A stretch of 64,000 bases of DNA, from contig JAUYMU010000012.1 in NCBI GenBank assembly GCA_030698405.1, positions 1 through 64,000 on the forward strand. Reading direction: 5' to 3'. Numbering within the stretch: the stretch's first letter is position 1; each line of letters opens with the position of its first letter. The stretch comes from Bacteroidota bacterium. GTDB lineage: Bacteria > Bacteroidota > Bacteroidia > Bacteroidales > Prolixibacteraceae. The notes beneath the pieces were generated by a model. That model was not told where the DNA came from. It worked only from the letters and a program-made list of their open reading frames with translations, and ran no database searches. Positions 24,809-33,049 of the stretch are shown here, piece after piece. The position numbers were made by a program, and so were the translations under genes.

Positions 24809-26461
24809 GTGTTAAAATCTCTTTCAATTAAAAATTATGCCCTGATTGATTCACTAAATATTGGATTTAGTGACGATTTAAATATCCTGACTGGTGAAAC
24901 CGGAGCCGGGAAATCAATCTTGCTGGGAGCCATCGGACTGATTATCGGGCAAAGAGCCGATTTGTCGGTTTTGAGAGATAAATCGAAAAAATGTACCGCT
25001 GAGGGAGCTTTTGAGATCATCAATTATGGTCTTCATGGCTTTTTTGCCGAGAATGAGCTCGACTATGAAGATGTTACCATCCTGCGCCGGGAAATTACCC
25101 CTGCCGGCAAATCAAGGGCTTTTATCAACGATACCCCAGTAAATGTGAAAATTCTGCATGATCTTGGTCTGAAGCTGATCGACATTCATTCACAGCATCA
25201 GAACCTCGACCTGAACGAAAAGAACTATCAGTTGCGAATTGTCGATCTGGTAGCAGGCAACGAAGATCTGTTAAAGCAGTACCGTGAAGTTTTTCGGAAA
25301 TACAGCCAACTTCAGGAAGTTCTCAACAAAACACTTCTTTTATCTGTAAAATCGAAAAAGGACTTGGATTATTTTGAGTTTCAGTTTAAGCAACTGGAAG
25401 AAGCCAAATTGATTGAAAACGAGCAGGATAGTTTGGAGATTCAGCTTGAAAAACTAACACATGCCGAAGAAATTAAGTTGGTTTTCGGAAATGCTTACCA
25501 AATACTTGCAGAAGACGACCGTTCGGTTTTGGCTATTCTTAAAGAAAACCTGAACAGTATGGGCAAATTACGTCCGGTACTTCCTGAGGCGGATCAGATT
25601 TTTAACCGCCTCGAATCAGTTTATATCGAGATGAAAGACATTGCCGCTGAAACATCTGTAATTGCTGATAAAACGGAAAACGATCCGGAGAAAATAGAGA
25701 AAGTCAACCAGCGCCTCGACCTGATTTATACGCTTCAACAAAAACACAGGGTATCTTCGGTAAATGAACTTCTGCAGATTCAGGCGGATTTGAACGCAAA
25801 AATTGATCAGGTGAATTCGTATGATATTGAGATTGAAAAAATACAGAAGGACATCCAAATTAAAAAGGAGGTTTTGACTGACCTTGCTGCAAAAATGAGC
25901 AAAAAGCGTTTTTCTGTTTCGCAGCAAGTTGAAAATAAGGTAATTGAAGTATTGCAGAATCTTGGAATTCCCAACGCAGCTTTTAAATTGAAATTTGAAA
26001 ATCTATCTGATTTTTCAATTTCCGGGCTGGACGAGGTCAGTTTCATGTTTTCGGCAAACAAAAGTCAGGAATTGCAGGAAATTGCCAAAGTTGCATCTGG
26101 CGGTGAAATGTCGCGGCTGATGCTGGCAGTAAAAACATTGATTACCGACACCAAATCGTTGCCAACCATTATTTTTGATGAAATTGATACCGGGGTTTCG
26201 GGCGAAGTAGCAGTTAAAATGGGAATCATACTTGGACAGATGGCAAAAACAGTTCAGGTATTGAATATCACACACTTACCGCAAATTGCAGCCAAAGGCA
26301 AACATCATTACAAGGTTTTTAAATTCGACGAGGCTGATCAGACTTACACTTCAATCAGAAAACTGAACGAACAGGAACGAATTGACGAAATTGCCCAGAT
26401 GTTAAGCGGCGAGAACTTCTCCCAAACGTCTGTTGCGGCTGCAAAAGAGATGCTCCAGTAG
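24809..26461 (+). CDS. recN: DNA repair ATPase RecN
   Basis: A 550-residue SMC-like protein for recombinational repair of double-strand breaks. The Walker A motif GETGAGKSILLGAI lies at about residues 29-42. A coiled coil covers about 155-370. The C-terminal ATPase lobe carries VASGGEMSRLMLAVK (signature) and TIIFDEIDTGVSGEVA (Walker B), then NITHLPQIAAKGKHHYKVFK. The start is GTG; the next residues, LKSLSIKNYALID, match the family. It ends the bamD operon and converges with an alcohol dehydrogenase gene. Confidence 0.96.
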   Translation: MLKSLSIKNYALIDSLNIGFSDDLNILTGETGAGKSILLGAIGLIIGQRADLSVLRDKSKKCTAEGAFEIINYGLHGFFAENELDYEDVTILRREITPAGKSRAFINDTPVNVKILHDLGLKLIDIHSQHQNLDLNEKNYQLRIVDLVAGNEDLLKQYREVFRKYSQLQEVLNKTLLLSVKSKKDLDYFEFQFKQLEEAKLIENEQDSLEIQLEKLTHAEEIKLVFGNAYQILAEDDRSVLAILKENLNSMGKLRPVLPEADQIFNRLESVYIEMKDIAAETSVIADKTENDPEKIEKVNQRLDLIYTLQQKHRVSSVNELLQIQADLNAKIDQVNSYDIEIEKIQKDIQIKKEVLTDLAAKMSKKRFSVSQQVENKVIEVLQNLGIPNAAFKLKFENLSDFSISGLDEVSFMFSANKSQELQEIAKVASGGEMSRLMLAVKTLITDTKSLPTIIFDEIDTGVSGEVAVKMGIILGQMAKTVQVLNITHLPQIAAKGKHHYKVFKFDEADQTYTSIRKLNEQERIDEIAQMLSGENFSQTSVAAAKEMLQ

Positions 26462-26465
26462 AGAG

Positions 26466-26575
26466 GATTGTCATTAAGTGGTCATTGATTGTCATTCAAT
26501 TGTCATAAAATGGTCACTGAAAATCCATCATGTTATTTGACTGATTCGATTTTCAATGACCACCAATGACAATAA
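26466..26575. repeat. Second GTCATT repeat block, hairpin between convergent genes
   Basis: GTCATTGATTGTCATTCAAT (26481-26500) is identical to the 20-mer found twice near 8800. TGGTCACTGAAAATC (about 26510) pairs with GATTTTCAATGACCA (about 26547) with one mismatch, and the outer ATTGTCATT/AATGACAAT arms extend the stem. It separates recN from the dehydrogenase and may also serve as a bidirectional terminator. Confidence 0.7.
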
Positions 26576-26590
26576 ATTACAATTTTCCTC

Positions 26591-27745
26591 TTATAATCGA
26601 TCTTCCAGAATCAAACGAATCGCATCCGGGCCAATGTCGGCTTTTTCACCAATCTTGAACCTGCGTTTTTTGAACCGATCACATATTTTATCGATGGTAT
26701 CTGTTGAAACACCATAATCAGGTAATTTGGTGGGTAAACCAACTGATTCAAAAAAATCAATAGTTTTCTGGATTGTCATGTCAATTCGTTCCTCCGCATT
26801 TCCATCATTTATGCCCCAAACACGTTCGCCAAGTTGCAATAACTTATCTTTTTTTAGTTCACGTTTGATGTGCATCACTCCCGGCAAAACAATTGCAAGC
26901 GTGCGTGCATGGTCAATTCCATGATAAGCAGTCAGTTCATGTCCGATCATGTGCGAAGTCCAGTCCTGAGGGACACCTACTCCGATCAGTCCGTTCAAAG
27001 CCATGGTTGCACTCCACATAAAATTAGCAGCAGCTTCGTAGTCTGTCCGGTTGGCCAATACTTTCGGGCCTTCTTCAACCAAAGTCATCAGGATACTTTC
27101 AGCAAAGCGATCCTGAATGGGGGAGTTAACCGGGAAAGTCAGGTACTGCTCAATTACATGCACAAAAGCATCAACGATGCCATTGGCCACCTGTTTTTCT
27201 GGCAGTGAAAAAATTACTTCAGGATCGAGAATCGAAAAAAGCGGCATCACTTTTTGCGAAGCGAATGACAGTTTTTCAGTTGTCTCAACACGCGTAACTA
27301 CTGAATTACCGTTCATCTCTGAACCGGTTGCCGGCAAAGTCAAAACAGCGCCAATTGGAATAGCTTCCACCACGGGCGCTTTCATAGACAAAATCAGCCA
27401 GGGATCACCTTTCTGGAAACAAGTGGCAGCTGCAATAAACTTGGTGCCGTCGAGCACAGAGCCGCCACCAACAGAAAGTAAAAAAGTGATATTCTCTTGT
27501 TTTACCACTTCCACCGCTTTCATCAGGGTTTCGTAGTGTGGATTGGGTTCAATTCCGCCAAATTCAACTACTTCAAAGCCCTTAATTGCAGCTTTTACCT
27601 GTTCGTAAACTCCATTTTTAAAAATACTTCCGCCGCCATAGGTCAGCAGAATTTTTGATCCTGCCGGAATATTTTCGCCAACTTTCTGAATTTCACCTTT
27701 CCCAAAGATGATTTTTACCGGATTTTGATATTCGAAATTATACAT
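26591..27745 (-). CDS. Iron-containing alcohol dehydrogenase (YqhD/butanol dehydrogenase type)
   Basis: A 384-residue group III alcohol dehydrogenase. Cofactor-binding blocks are FGGIEPNPHYETL (about residues 78-90) and SVGGGSVLDGTKFIA (about 108-122). The metal-binding His residues lie in HVIEQYL and in DWTSHMIGHELTAYHGIDHARTLA (about 260-283). The N-terminus (YNFEYQNPVKIIFGKGEI) is typical of YqhD/BdhA enzymes, which reduce short aldehydes with NADPH. Length is normal. It stands alone. Physiological substrate not determinable. Confidence 0.93.
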   Translation of the reverse strand: MYNFEYQNPVKIIFGKGEIQKVGENIPAGSKILLTYGGGSIFKNGVYEQVKAAIKGFEVVEFGGIEPNPHYETLMKAVEVVKQENITFLLSVGGGSVLDGTKFIAAATCFQKGDPWLILSMKAPVVEAIPIGAVLTLPATGSEMNGNSVVTRVETTEKLSFASQKVMPLFSILDPEVIFSLPEKQVANGIVDAFVHVIEQYLTFPVNSPIQDRFAESILMTLVEEGPKVLANRTDYEAAANFMWSATMALNGLIGVGVPQDWTSHMIGHELTAYHGIDHARTLAIVLPGVMHIKRELKKDKLLQLGERVWGINDGNAEERIDMTIQKTIDFFESVGLPTKLPDYGVSTDTIDKICDRFKKRRFKIGEKADIGPDAIRLILEDRL

Positions 27746-27817
27746 GATATGAAATTTAAGTTTTACTTTTAAAGGAGCATAAAATTACCTTTAATTCTGA
27801 AATATGTATTTTATTAC

Positions 27818-27846
27818 TTGTTAATAAATTTTAAGGCCTATTTTTG
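27818..27846 (+). promoter_or_regulatory. Promoter TTG-N18-TATTTTTG
   Basis: TTG at 27818-27820 and TATTTTTG at 27839-27846 match the Bacteroidota -33/-7 pattern with an 18-base spacer. The ATG of the membrane protein gene follows 14 bases after the -7 box. Confidence 0.6.
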
Positions 27847-27860
27847 TAAAAAAAACTGCG

Positions 27861-28469
27861 ATGAACAAGAATGAACAAGAACTGGATAATCCTGGTAGTT
27901 TTTACGAACGATATGCTGATTATTCTGATAGCCAGATTAAAGCGATATTGAAAAATCACAGGAATTATCAGGAACCAGCAGTTGGGGCGGCTGTGAAAAT
28001 AGCGATTGAACGCCAGTTAATTCATACCGAACAGGATTTGCTTGGTCCTGAATATCAATCTGTACCTTCAGCAGGATTGTCGATTTTTCCTGAAATAACT
28101 GATGCCTATCAGTACAAAAAAGTGGTTGCGAGTATTTTTCGCGTATTATTTTTTGTGGCGCTTATTCCAATCATATTCGGTGCGCTTAAATATTCAGAAG
28201 GTCAGATAAATATGACTTATATTGGAGCTGGTCTTGGCCTGATGTGGATATTGCTTACTTTTTTGTTACTGAAAACAGAAAGGATGCTGATCGCGAATAT
28301 CCAGATAATTCTGCTTATTCTAGCTTTGTTTATAATTGGATACCGCCTTCTTCTTCAGCCTACTGTTCAGGTGACTGATTTGATCATATTGGTGATTGGA
28401 ACGCTGTTGTCGCTTTATTTTCTTTTGTACCTTAAACAATTGATTAAATCAAAATCCGGCCAATTTTGA
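27861..28469 (+). CDS. Hypothetical four-helix membrane protein
   Basis: A 202-residue protein of unknown function. Residues 1-85 are soluble, hydrophilic and contain FYERYADYSDSQIKAILKNHRNYQEPAV, a pattern suggesting short helices that sense or bind something in the cytoplasm. Four hydrophobic segments follow at about 87-105, 116-135, 140-158 and 165-185. I do not recognise the family. It has its own promoter and no operon partner on the same strand except the DUF2807 gene 128 bp downstream. Confidence 0.7.
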   Translation: MNKNEQELDNPGSFYERYADYSDSQIKAILKNHRNYQEPAVGAAVKIAIERQLIHTEQDLLGPEYQSVPSAGLSIFPEITDAYQYKKVVASIFRVLFFVALIPIIFGALKYSEGQINMTYIGAGLGLMWILLTFLLLKTERMLIANIQIILLILALFIIGYRLLLQPTVQVTDLIILVIGTLLSLYFLLYLKQLIKSKSGQF

Positions 28470-28597
28470 ATTTTCCAATATCCTGTTAAACCCGCAAATT
28501 TCCGTTTCACCTAAGTATTTCCGTTGTTCATCGAATATTTCATAGGTTTTTAGGGCTGGAATAATATTTTTGATTCAGAATTTTAAAAACTGAATAT

Positions 28598-29326
28598 ATG
28601 TTCTTACTACGTTTAACCAGCTTGATTTTTGCCCTTGGTTTGTTGATCAGCAAACTTTTCGCAGCGCCGGTTTCGCCGGTTTCACCGGTTTCTTCTGATT
28701 GGGGCGATAAAGATACCCGTACTTATAAAGTTCAGCCCTTTACCAAGATTTATCTTGAAGGCGCTTACAAAGTGATACTGGAACAAGGTCCGGAGCAGGA
28801 ATTGAGAATTAAAACCGATAAAGATAATTTTCAATACATTGATGTTCAGTCGGATGCTTCGTCGTTAAGTCTCAAAATCAAAAAGAAACATTTTAATTTT
28901 GATGAGTTGGTTTTATACATCACATTCAAAGATTTGGAAAATCTTGTGATTGAAGGGGGAATCAGTCTTGAGACAAAAGGCTATGTCGATTTAAAGGATT
29001 TTTACCTTCATGTTGAGGGAGGCGCAAATATTGAAATGAATCTGAAAGCCCAAAAGATAAAGGTGATAGGGCAGGGAGGCGTGAAGTTTGAATTCGACGG
29101 AATTGCAGAAGAATTGGATGCAACTATTTCAGGAGCAGGCCACCTTGATGCAATTGATTTGAAAACCAAGAGGACTAACTGCAAACTTGAAGGTGTTGTG
29201 GCAGCAAGTGTTTATGCAACAGAAACCTTAAATGCCACTATTAGCGGTGTCGGAAAAATAAGATACCGTGGTGATCCGGAGGTGTACAAGAAAGTAGAAG
29301 GCATTGGTTCAGTATCCCGTGATTAG
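28598..29326 (+). CDS. Head-GIN (DUF2807) domain protein, exported
   Basis: A 242-residue protein with a hydrophobic N-terminal export signal (residues 1-22). The spacer that follows contains a triple PVSPVSPVS repeat. The DUF2807 beta-helix (about 45-235) shows FTKIYLEGAYKVILEQGPEQELRIKTD and repeated turns such as VIEGGISLET, ATISGAGHLDAI and ATISGVGKIRY. Such proteins are periplasmic or surface-located and of unknown function, often near sigma factors. A TATTTTTG box at 28565-28572 may be the promoter. A terminator follows at 29349. Confidence 0.85.
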   Translation: MFLLRLTSLIFALGLLISKLFAAPVSPVSPVSSDWGDKDTRTYKVQPFTKIYLEGAYKVILEQGPEQELRIKTDKDNFQYIDVQSDASSLSLKIKKKHFNFDELVLYITFKDLENLVIEGGISLETKGYVDLKDFYLHVEGGANIEMNLKAQKIKVIGQGGVKFEFDGIAEELDATISGAGHLDAIDLKTKRTNCKLEGVVAASVYATETLNATISGVGKIRYRGDPEVYKKVEGIGSVSRD

Positions 29327-29348
29327 AATCTATTTTGTTAATATTTAG

Positions 29349-29377
29349 GAGGTTATCTGTTTCAGATAGCCTTTTTT
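29349..29377 (+). terminator. Intrinsic terminator after the DUF2807 gene
   Basis: AGGTTATCTG pairs with CAGATAGCCT (one G-U) around TTT, followed by TTTTTTGTTTT. The rest of 29378-29547 shows no further feature. Confidence 0.85.
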
Positions 29378-29547
29378 GTTTTATCACTTTTTTTTGCTCT
29401 TGAACTATTCCTTTTTCATGCTGTTTAATATTTTTTCAGACAGAGTTCGCTTGTTTATTTTATTTTAATAAAATATGGCAGACTAATTCATTGAATGTAA
29501 GACGTTAGGTAGTGTAATGATGAATAAATGTTTAAACTAAATTAAAA

Positions 29548-29619
29548 ATGTCTAAACAATATTTGATGCCCGCTGTTTTAGGATTAGAAAACAATTTTAA
29601 AAAGGAGAAACCAATATGA
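29548..29619 (+). CDS. Putative 23-residue leader ORF coupled to folE
   Basis: ATG at 29548 opens 23 codons (starting MSKQYLMPAV, ending KKEKPI) closed by a TGA that overlaps the folE ATG as ATGA. The strong AAGGAG for folE lies inside this frame. The arrangement would allow translational coupling. No homology is recognised; it could also be chance, since it is short. Confidence 0.4.
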   Translation: MSKQYLMPAVLGLENNFKKEKPI

Positions 29620-30347
29620 AAGTAAATGGGTTTTTAAAAACAGAAACGGCAAAACCAAAATATAACGGAAAACATTTGCCACTCAATAATAATCAAAACG
29701 GACATGATTTAATAGGTGATAACCATGTAGCAACCTCGCTGGAAACTCCAATGCGCGAAGATGCTTTTTTGCTCAGTGACGAGCAAAAAATATTGCTTAT
29801 CGAGGATAAATTCCGTGAAATCATGAATGTATTGGGGCTTGACTTAAGGGATGACAGTTTAAACGGAACCCCACACCGGGTAGCCAAGATGTTTGTCAAA
29901 GAAATATTTTCGGGCTTGAACCCTCAGAATATGCCGAAAATTTCGGTATTCGATAATAAATTCAAGTATGGTGAAATGCTGGTCGAAAAAAACATCAACA
30001 TGAATTCAACCTGCGAGCATCATTTTTTGCCGATTGTTGGAAAAGCGCATGTTGCCTATGTTTCAAGTGGTCAGGTGGTTGGATTGTCGAAAATTAACCG
30101 GGTGGTCGATTATTTTGCGCGTCGCCCTCAGGTTCAGGAGCGTTTAACTGTTCAAATTGCCAATGAATTAAAACGGATTCTTAAAACTGAAGATGTGGCA
30201 GTAATTATAGATGCGAAGCATTTGTGTGTTTCTTCACGCGGAATTCAGGACGAAAGTAGTTCAACAATTACTGCCGAATATGGCGGAGTATTCAAAAATC
30301 CGCATCGTAAAGACGAATTTCTAAAGTATTTATCGCTGGATATATAA
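29616..30347 (+). CDS. folE: GTP cyclohydrolase I
   Basis: A 243-residue enzyme that converts GTP to 7,8-dihydroneopterin triphosphate for folate or pterin synthesis. Zinc ligands are in CEHHFLPIVGKAHVAY (about residues 132-147) and HLCVSSRGIQDESSSTITAEYGG (about 203-225). GTPHRVAKMFVKEIFSGL is also typical. The first about 50 residues are an extra hydrophilic extension rich in Asn and Lys, as seen in several Bacteroidota FolE. The start is fixed by AAGGAG at 29602-29607, an unusually strong site for this phylum. Confidence 0.96.
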   Translation: MKVNGFLKTETAKPKYNGKHLPLNNNQNGHDLIGDNHVATSLETPMREDAFLLSDEQKILLIEDKFREIMNVLGLDLRDDSLNGTPHRVAKMFVKEIFSGLNPQNMPKISVFDNKFKYGEMLVEKNINMNSTCEHHFLPIVGKAHVAYVSSGQVVGLSKINRVVDYFARRPQVQERLTVQIANELKRILKTEDVAVIIDAKHLCVSSRGIQDESSSTITAEYGGVFKNPHRKDEFLKYLSLDI

Positions 30348-30394
30348 GAAACTGAAAAATTTGATTTTTTTTTGTGATTTGAAAAATGGGATAG

Positions 30395-30422
30395 GAAGCC
30401 TTTCGTGAGAAGGGCTTTTTTA
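30395..30422 (+). terminator. Intrinsic terminator after folE
   Basis: AAGCCTTTC pairs with GAAGGGCTT around a short loop and is followed by TTTTATTTTAT, 48 bp past the folE stop. Confidence 0.8.
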
Positions 30423-30469
30423 TTTTATCCGGTATTTTTTGTTCTTTTACGTTTAAAATATTCAAAAAA

Positions 30470-30670
30470 ATGGACGGAAGAAAAAGATCGGATGTGAAAC
30501 CGGGTTTATTGGTAAACATCGTGCAAAAACATCATCAGCGAACCGGCGAATTAACCGAAGGAATTGTGAAGAACCTTCTGACCAATTCTCCAAACCATCC
30601 GCATGGAATAAAAGTCAGGCTTGAAACCGGCGAGGTTGGCCGTGTTCAGGAAATTCTTGATGAAGATTAA
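30470..30670 (+). CDS. YwbE family protein (DUF2196)
   Basis: A 66-residue protein matching the small YwbE family almost end to end: RSDVKPGLLVNIVQKHHQRTGELTEGIVKNLLTNSPNHPHGIKVRLETGEVGRVQEIL. The fold is a small SH3-like barrel; function is unknown. It is followed after 28 bp by the MOSC protein gene and may share its transcript. Confidence 0.9.
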   Translation: MDGRKRSDVKPGLLVNIVQKHHQRTGELTEGIVKNLLTNSPNHPHGIKVRLETGEVGRVQEILDED

Positions 30671-30698
30671 CTTATTGTTTCTCAAATAAACTGTTCAA

Positions 30699-31334
30699 AT
30701 GCAAGTTTTATCTGCAAATATTGCTCAGCCTGCCACTATTATTTGGCGTGGGCAGGAAGTATTGACTGGTATTTTTAAGTACGCTGTTGATACACCAATT
30801 TTTCTTAATTCGGAAGATGTTGACAATGACCATGTGCTCGATCGACGTTACCACGGTGGAGTTGATAAAGCCTGCTATCTCTATTCAGCCGATCATTATC
30901 CGTTCTGGAAAGATAAATTTCCGGAATTGAAATGGGAGTGGGGTATGTTTGGCGAAAATCTGACAGTCAGTGGATTGGATGAATCAACTATTCGGATTGG
31001 CGACCGTTTTCAAATAGGTGGAGCGATTGTGCAGGTTTCGCAACCGAGGCAGCCATGTTTTAAACTGGGTGTCAGGTTTGGTGATCAGAAAGTGGTGGAT
31101 GATTTCTGGAATTCACCTTTCCCGGGAGTTTATATCAGGGTTTTACAGCCTGGCCATGTTACAAAAGGCGATCGGTTTACGTTGTTGGAAAGCAATCCGG
31201 AAAGTCTTTCTGTAAGCCAGGTATTTTCAATTTTCAGGAGCAACAGAACCGATATTAATTTGATCAAGAAAGCAATTGACGAACCTTTTTTGGCAGAATC
31301 GTGCCGGAAGGATATCCATAAACTTCTGAAATAA
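30699..31334 (+). CDS. MOSC domain protein (YiiM-like)
   Basis: A 211-residue protein with an MOSC domain (about residues 25-165) and a short C-terminal three-helix domain (about 170-211), the YiiM architecture. Key blocks are RRYHGGVDKACYLYSADHY, FGENLTV and the conserved Cys in QPRQPCFKLGVRFG (about 117). MOSC proteins bind sulfurated molybdenum cofactor; YiiM-like ones reduce N-hydroxylated base analogues. The biochemical role here is inferred from the family. Confidence 0.88.
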   Translation: MQVLSANIAQPATIIWRGQEVLTGIFKYAVDTPIFLNSEDVDNDHVLDRRYHGGVDKACYLYSADHYPFWKDKFPELKWEWGMFGENLTVSGLDESTIRIGDRFQIGGAIVQVSQPRQPCFKLGVRFGDQKVVDDFWNSPFPGVYIRVLQPGHVTKGDRFTLLESNPESLSVSQVFSIFRSNRTDINLIKKAIDEPFLAESCRKDIHKLLK

Positions 31335-31360
31335 CTAGTTTTCCGATGTTCGTATCCTCA

Positions 31361-31392
31361 TTGAATTCATTCTCCGAAATACTTTATCTTTG
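31361..31392 (+). promoter_or_regulatory. Promoter TTG-N21-TATCTTTG of cmk-ispH
   Basis: TTG at 31361-31363 and TATCTTTG at 31385-31392 match the primary Bacteroidota promoter with a 21-base spacer. The ATG of cmk follows 18 bases downstream, which supports the start at 31411 and excludes the in-frame upstream start codon at 31390. Confidence 0.75.
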
Positions 31393-31410
31393 CGGCAAAC
31401 CTTCAGAAAT

Positions 31411-32109
31411 ATGACCAATCACAAAATAGTGGTAGCCATCGACGGGCATTCATCGTGCGGAAAAAGCACAATAGCCAAGGCTTTAGCTGCTAAATTCGGA
31501 TATGTATTTATCGACAGCGGAGCCATGTACCGTGCTGTAACGCTTTACGCTTTGCGTCATAATCTGGTCGCCGGCGGCGAATTGAAAAGGGATGAACTTA
31601 TTGGCGCGCTTTCTGAGATTAAAATCGAATTCAAATACAATCCGGTAAGTAAAAAAAACGATACCTTTCTGAATGGAGAGAATGTGGAGGAAGAAATCAG
31701 ACAGTTACCGGTTTCTCAAAATGTGAGCCCGGTAGCAACCATTGCCGAAGTGCGTGCAGCCATGGTGCGTTTACAGCAGGAAATGGGCAAAAATAAAGGA
31801 ATTGTGATGGATGGCCGCGATATTGGCACAGTGGTTTTTCCTGATGCAGAATTAAAGTTGTTTGTAACTGCAACTGCTGAAATTCGCGCTCAACGGCGTT
31901 TTGATGAGTTAAAAGCAAAAGGTGAAGATGTTTCGTATTCCGAAATTCTGGAAAATGTGAAGGAGCGCGATTTCATTGATTCAACCCGCGAAGCCAGTCC
32001 TCTGCGAAAAGCCGATGACGCATTGGTTTTGGATAATAGCTACCTGACCCGTGAGGAGCAAATGGAATGGGCGATAGAAAGAGTGGAGGAAAGGTTAGAT
32101 GATCGTTGA
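31411..32109 (+). CDS. cmk: (d)CMP kinase
   Basis: A 232-residue nucleotide kinase phosphorylating CMP and dCMP. P-loop GHSSCGKSTIAKAL lies at about residues 12-25, then FIDSGAMYRAVTLYAL and VMDGRDIGTVVFPDAELKLFVTA (about 131-153), all diagnostic. The start follows the promoter at 31361-31392; the upstream in-frame codon lies inside the promoter. The 3' end overlaps ispH by 11 bp, so the two are translationally linked. Length is normal. Confidence 0.96.
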   Translation: MTNHKIVVAIDGHSSCGKSTIAKALAAKFGYVFIDSGAMYRAVTLYALRHNLVAGGELKRDELIGALSEIKIEFKYNPVSKKNDTFLNGENVEEEIRQLPVSQNVSPVATIAEVRAAMVRLQQEMGKNKGIVMDGRDIGTVVFPDAELKLFVTATAEIRAQRRFDELKAKGEDVSYSEILENVKERDFIDSTREASPLRKADDALVLDNSYLTREEQMEWAIERVEERLDDR

Positions 32110-32953
32110 AATTGACCAGAAATCGGGATTTTGTTTCGGTGTGCTGAACGCCATCGGGAAAGCTGAAGAAACGCTGGCAACTGAAGCTGTGCTTTATTCG
32201 CTTGGTCAGATTGTACACAACGAGCTGGAAGTAAAGCGGCTTCAGAAAACTGGATTAATTACGATAAGTCATAAGGAATTCTTTCAGTTAAAGGATTGTA
32301 AAGTTCTGATCCGTGCCCACGGCGAACCGCCATCGACCTACGAATATGCTGCAAAAAACAATATTACCCTGATTGATGCTACCTGCCCGGTGGTTTTAAA
32401 ACTTCAGCAAAGAGTGAAAAATGCAGCCGAAAAAATGCGCAGCGAAAATGGACAAGTGGTTATTTTCGGGCATTTGGGTCATGCAGAAATAACCGGATTG
32501 GTTGGACAAACCAACAATGAAGCAATTGTAATCGAACATTCGGACGATCTCCAAAAGATAGATCCGACACGACCTGTGGTTGTATTTTCGCAAACTACAA
32601 AATCGGTGGATGAATTTGAAAAACTGACCGGAAACATCAAATCCCTGTCGCAAAATGGAATAGTGAAGGCGCACGACACCATTTGCAGGCAGGTTTCGAA
32701 CCGTGTTCCGCATTTACAGAAATTTGCCACCCGTTTCGAAGTCGTCATTTTTGTGGGAGGTCAACGCAGTTCGAATGCAAAAGTGCTTTTCGATGTTTGT
32801 AAGAAATCCAACGAGCGCAGCTATTTTGTTTCCTCTCCTGAAGATTTGCGTGCTGATTGGTTTTCAGGAATTGAAACTGTAGGCGTTTGCGGAGCAACCT
32901 CAACACCGCAATGGCTGATGGAAAAGGTTGCCGGAGAAATAAATGAAATTTAA
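32099..32953 (+). CDS. ispH: 4-hydroxy-3-methylbut-2-enyl diphosphate reductase
   Basis: A 284-residue 4Fe-4S enzyme making IPP and DMAPP in the last step of the MEP pathway. Cluster ligands are C12 (GFCFGV), the Cys in DATCPVV (about 96) and the Cys in GVCGATSTPQWL near the C-terminus. Substrate His residues lie in IVHNELEV and RAHGEPP, and GHLGHAEITGL is present. It overlaps the end of cmk by 11 bp, an order common in Bacteroidota. Secure. Confidence 0.97.
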   Translation: MIVEIDQKSGFCFGVLNAIGKAEETLATEAVLYSLGQIVHNELEVKRLQKTGLITISHKEFFQLKDCKVLIRAHGEPPSTYEYAAKNNITLIDATCPVVLKLQQRVKNAAEKMRSENGQVVIFGHLGHAEITGLVGQTNNEAIVIEHSDDLQKIDPTRPVVVFSQTTKSVDEFEKLTGNIKSLSQNGIVKAHDTICRQVSNRVPHLQKFATRFEVVIFVGGQRSSNAKVLFDVCKKSNERSYFVSSPEDLRADWFSGIETVGVCGATSTPQWLMEKVAGEINEI

Positions 32954-33049
32954 TACTTCATTAAACTTGCAATAGTTCTCTACTGATATTTGAACTATTC
33001 GGAATAATTCATCTTACTTTATGCTTCATTCTTTTAAAGCTAAAAAAAT

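Noticed and set aside
30292-30519. 75-codon minus-strand frame across the folE end
   Set aside because: It runs over the folE terminator and the ywbE start in antisense and has no coding features.
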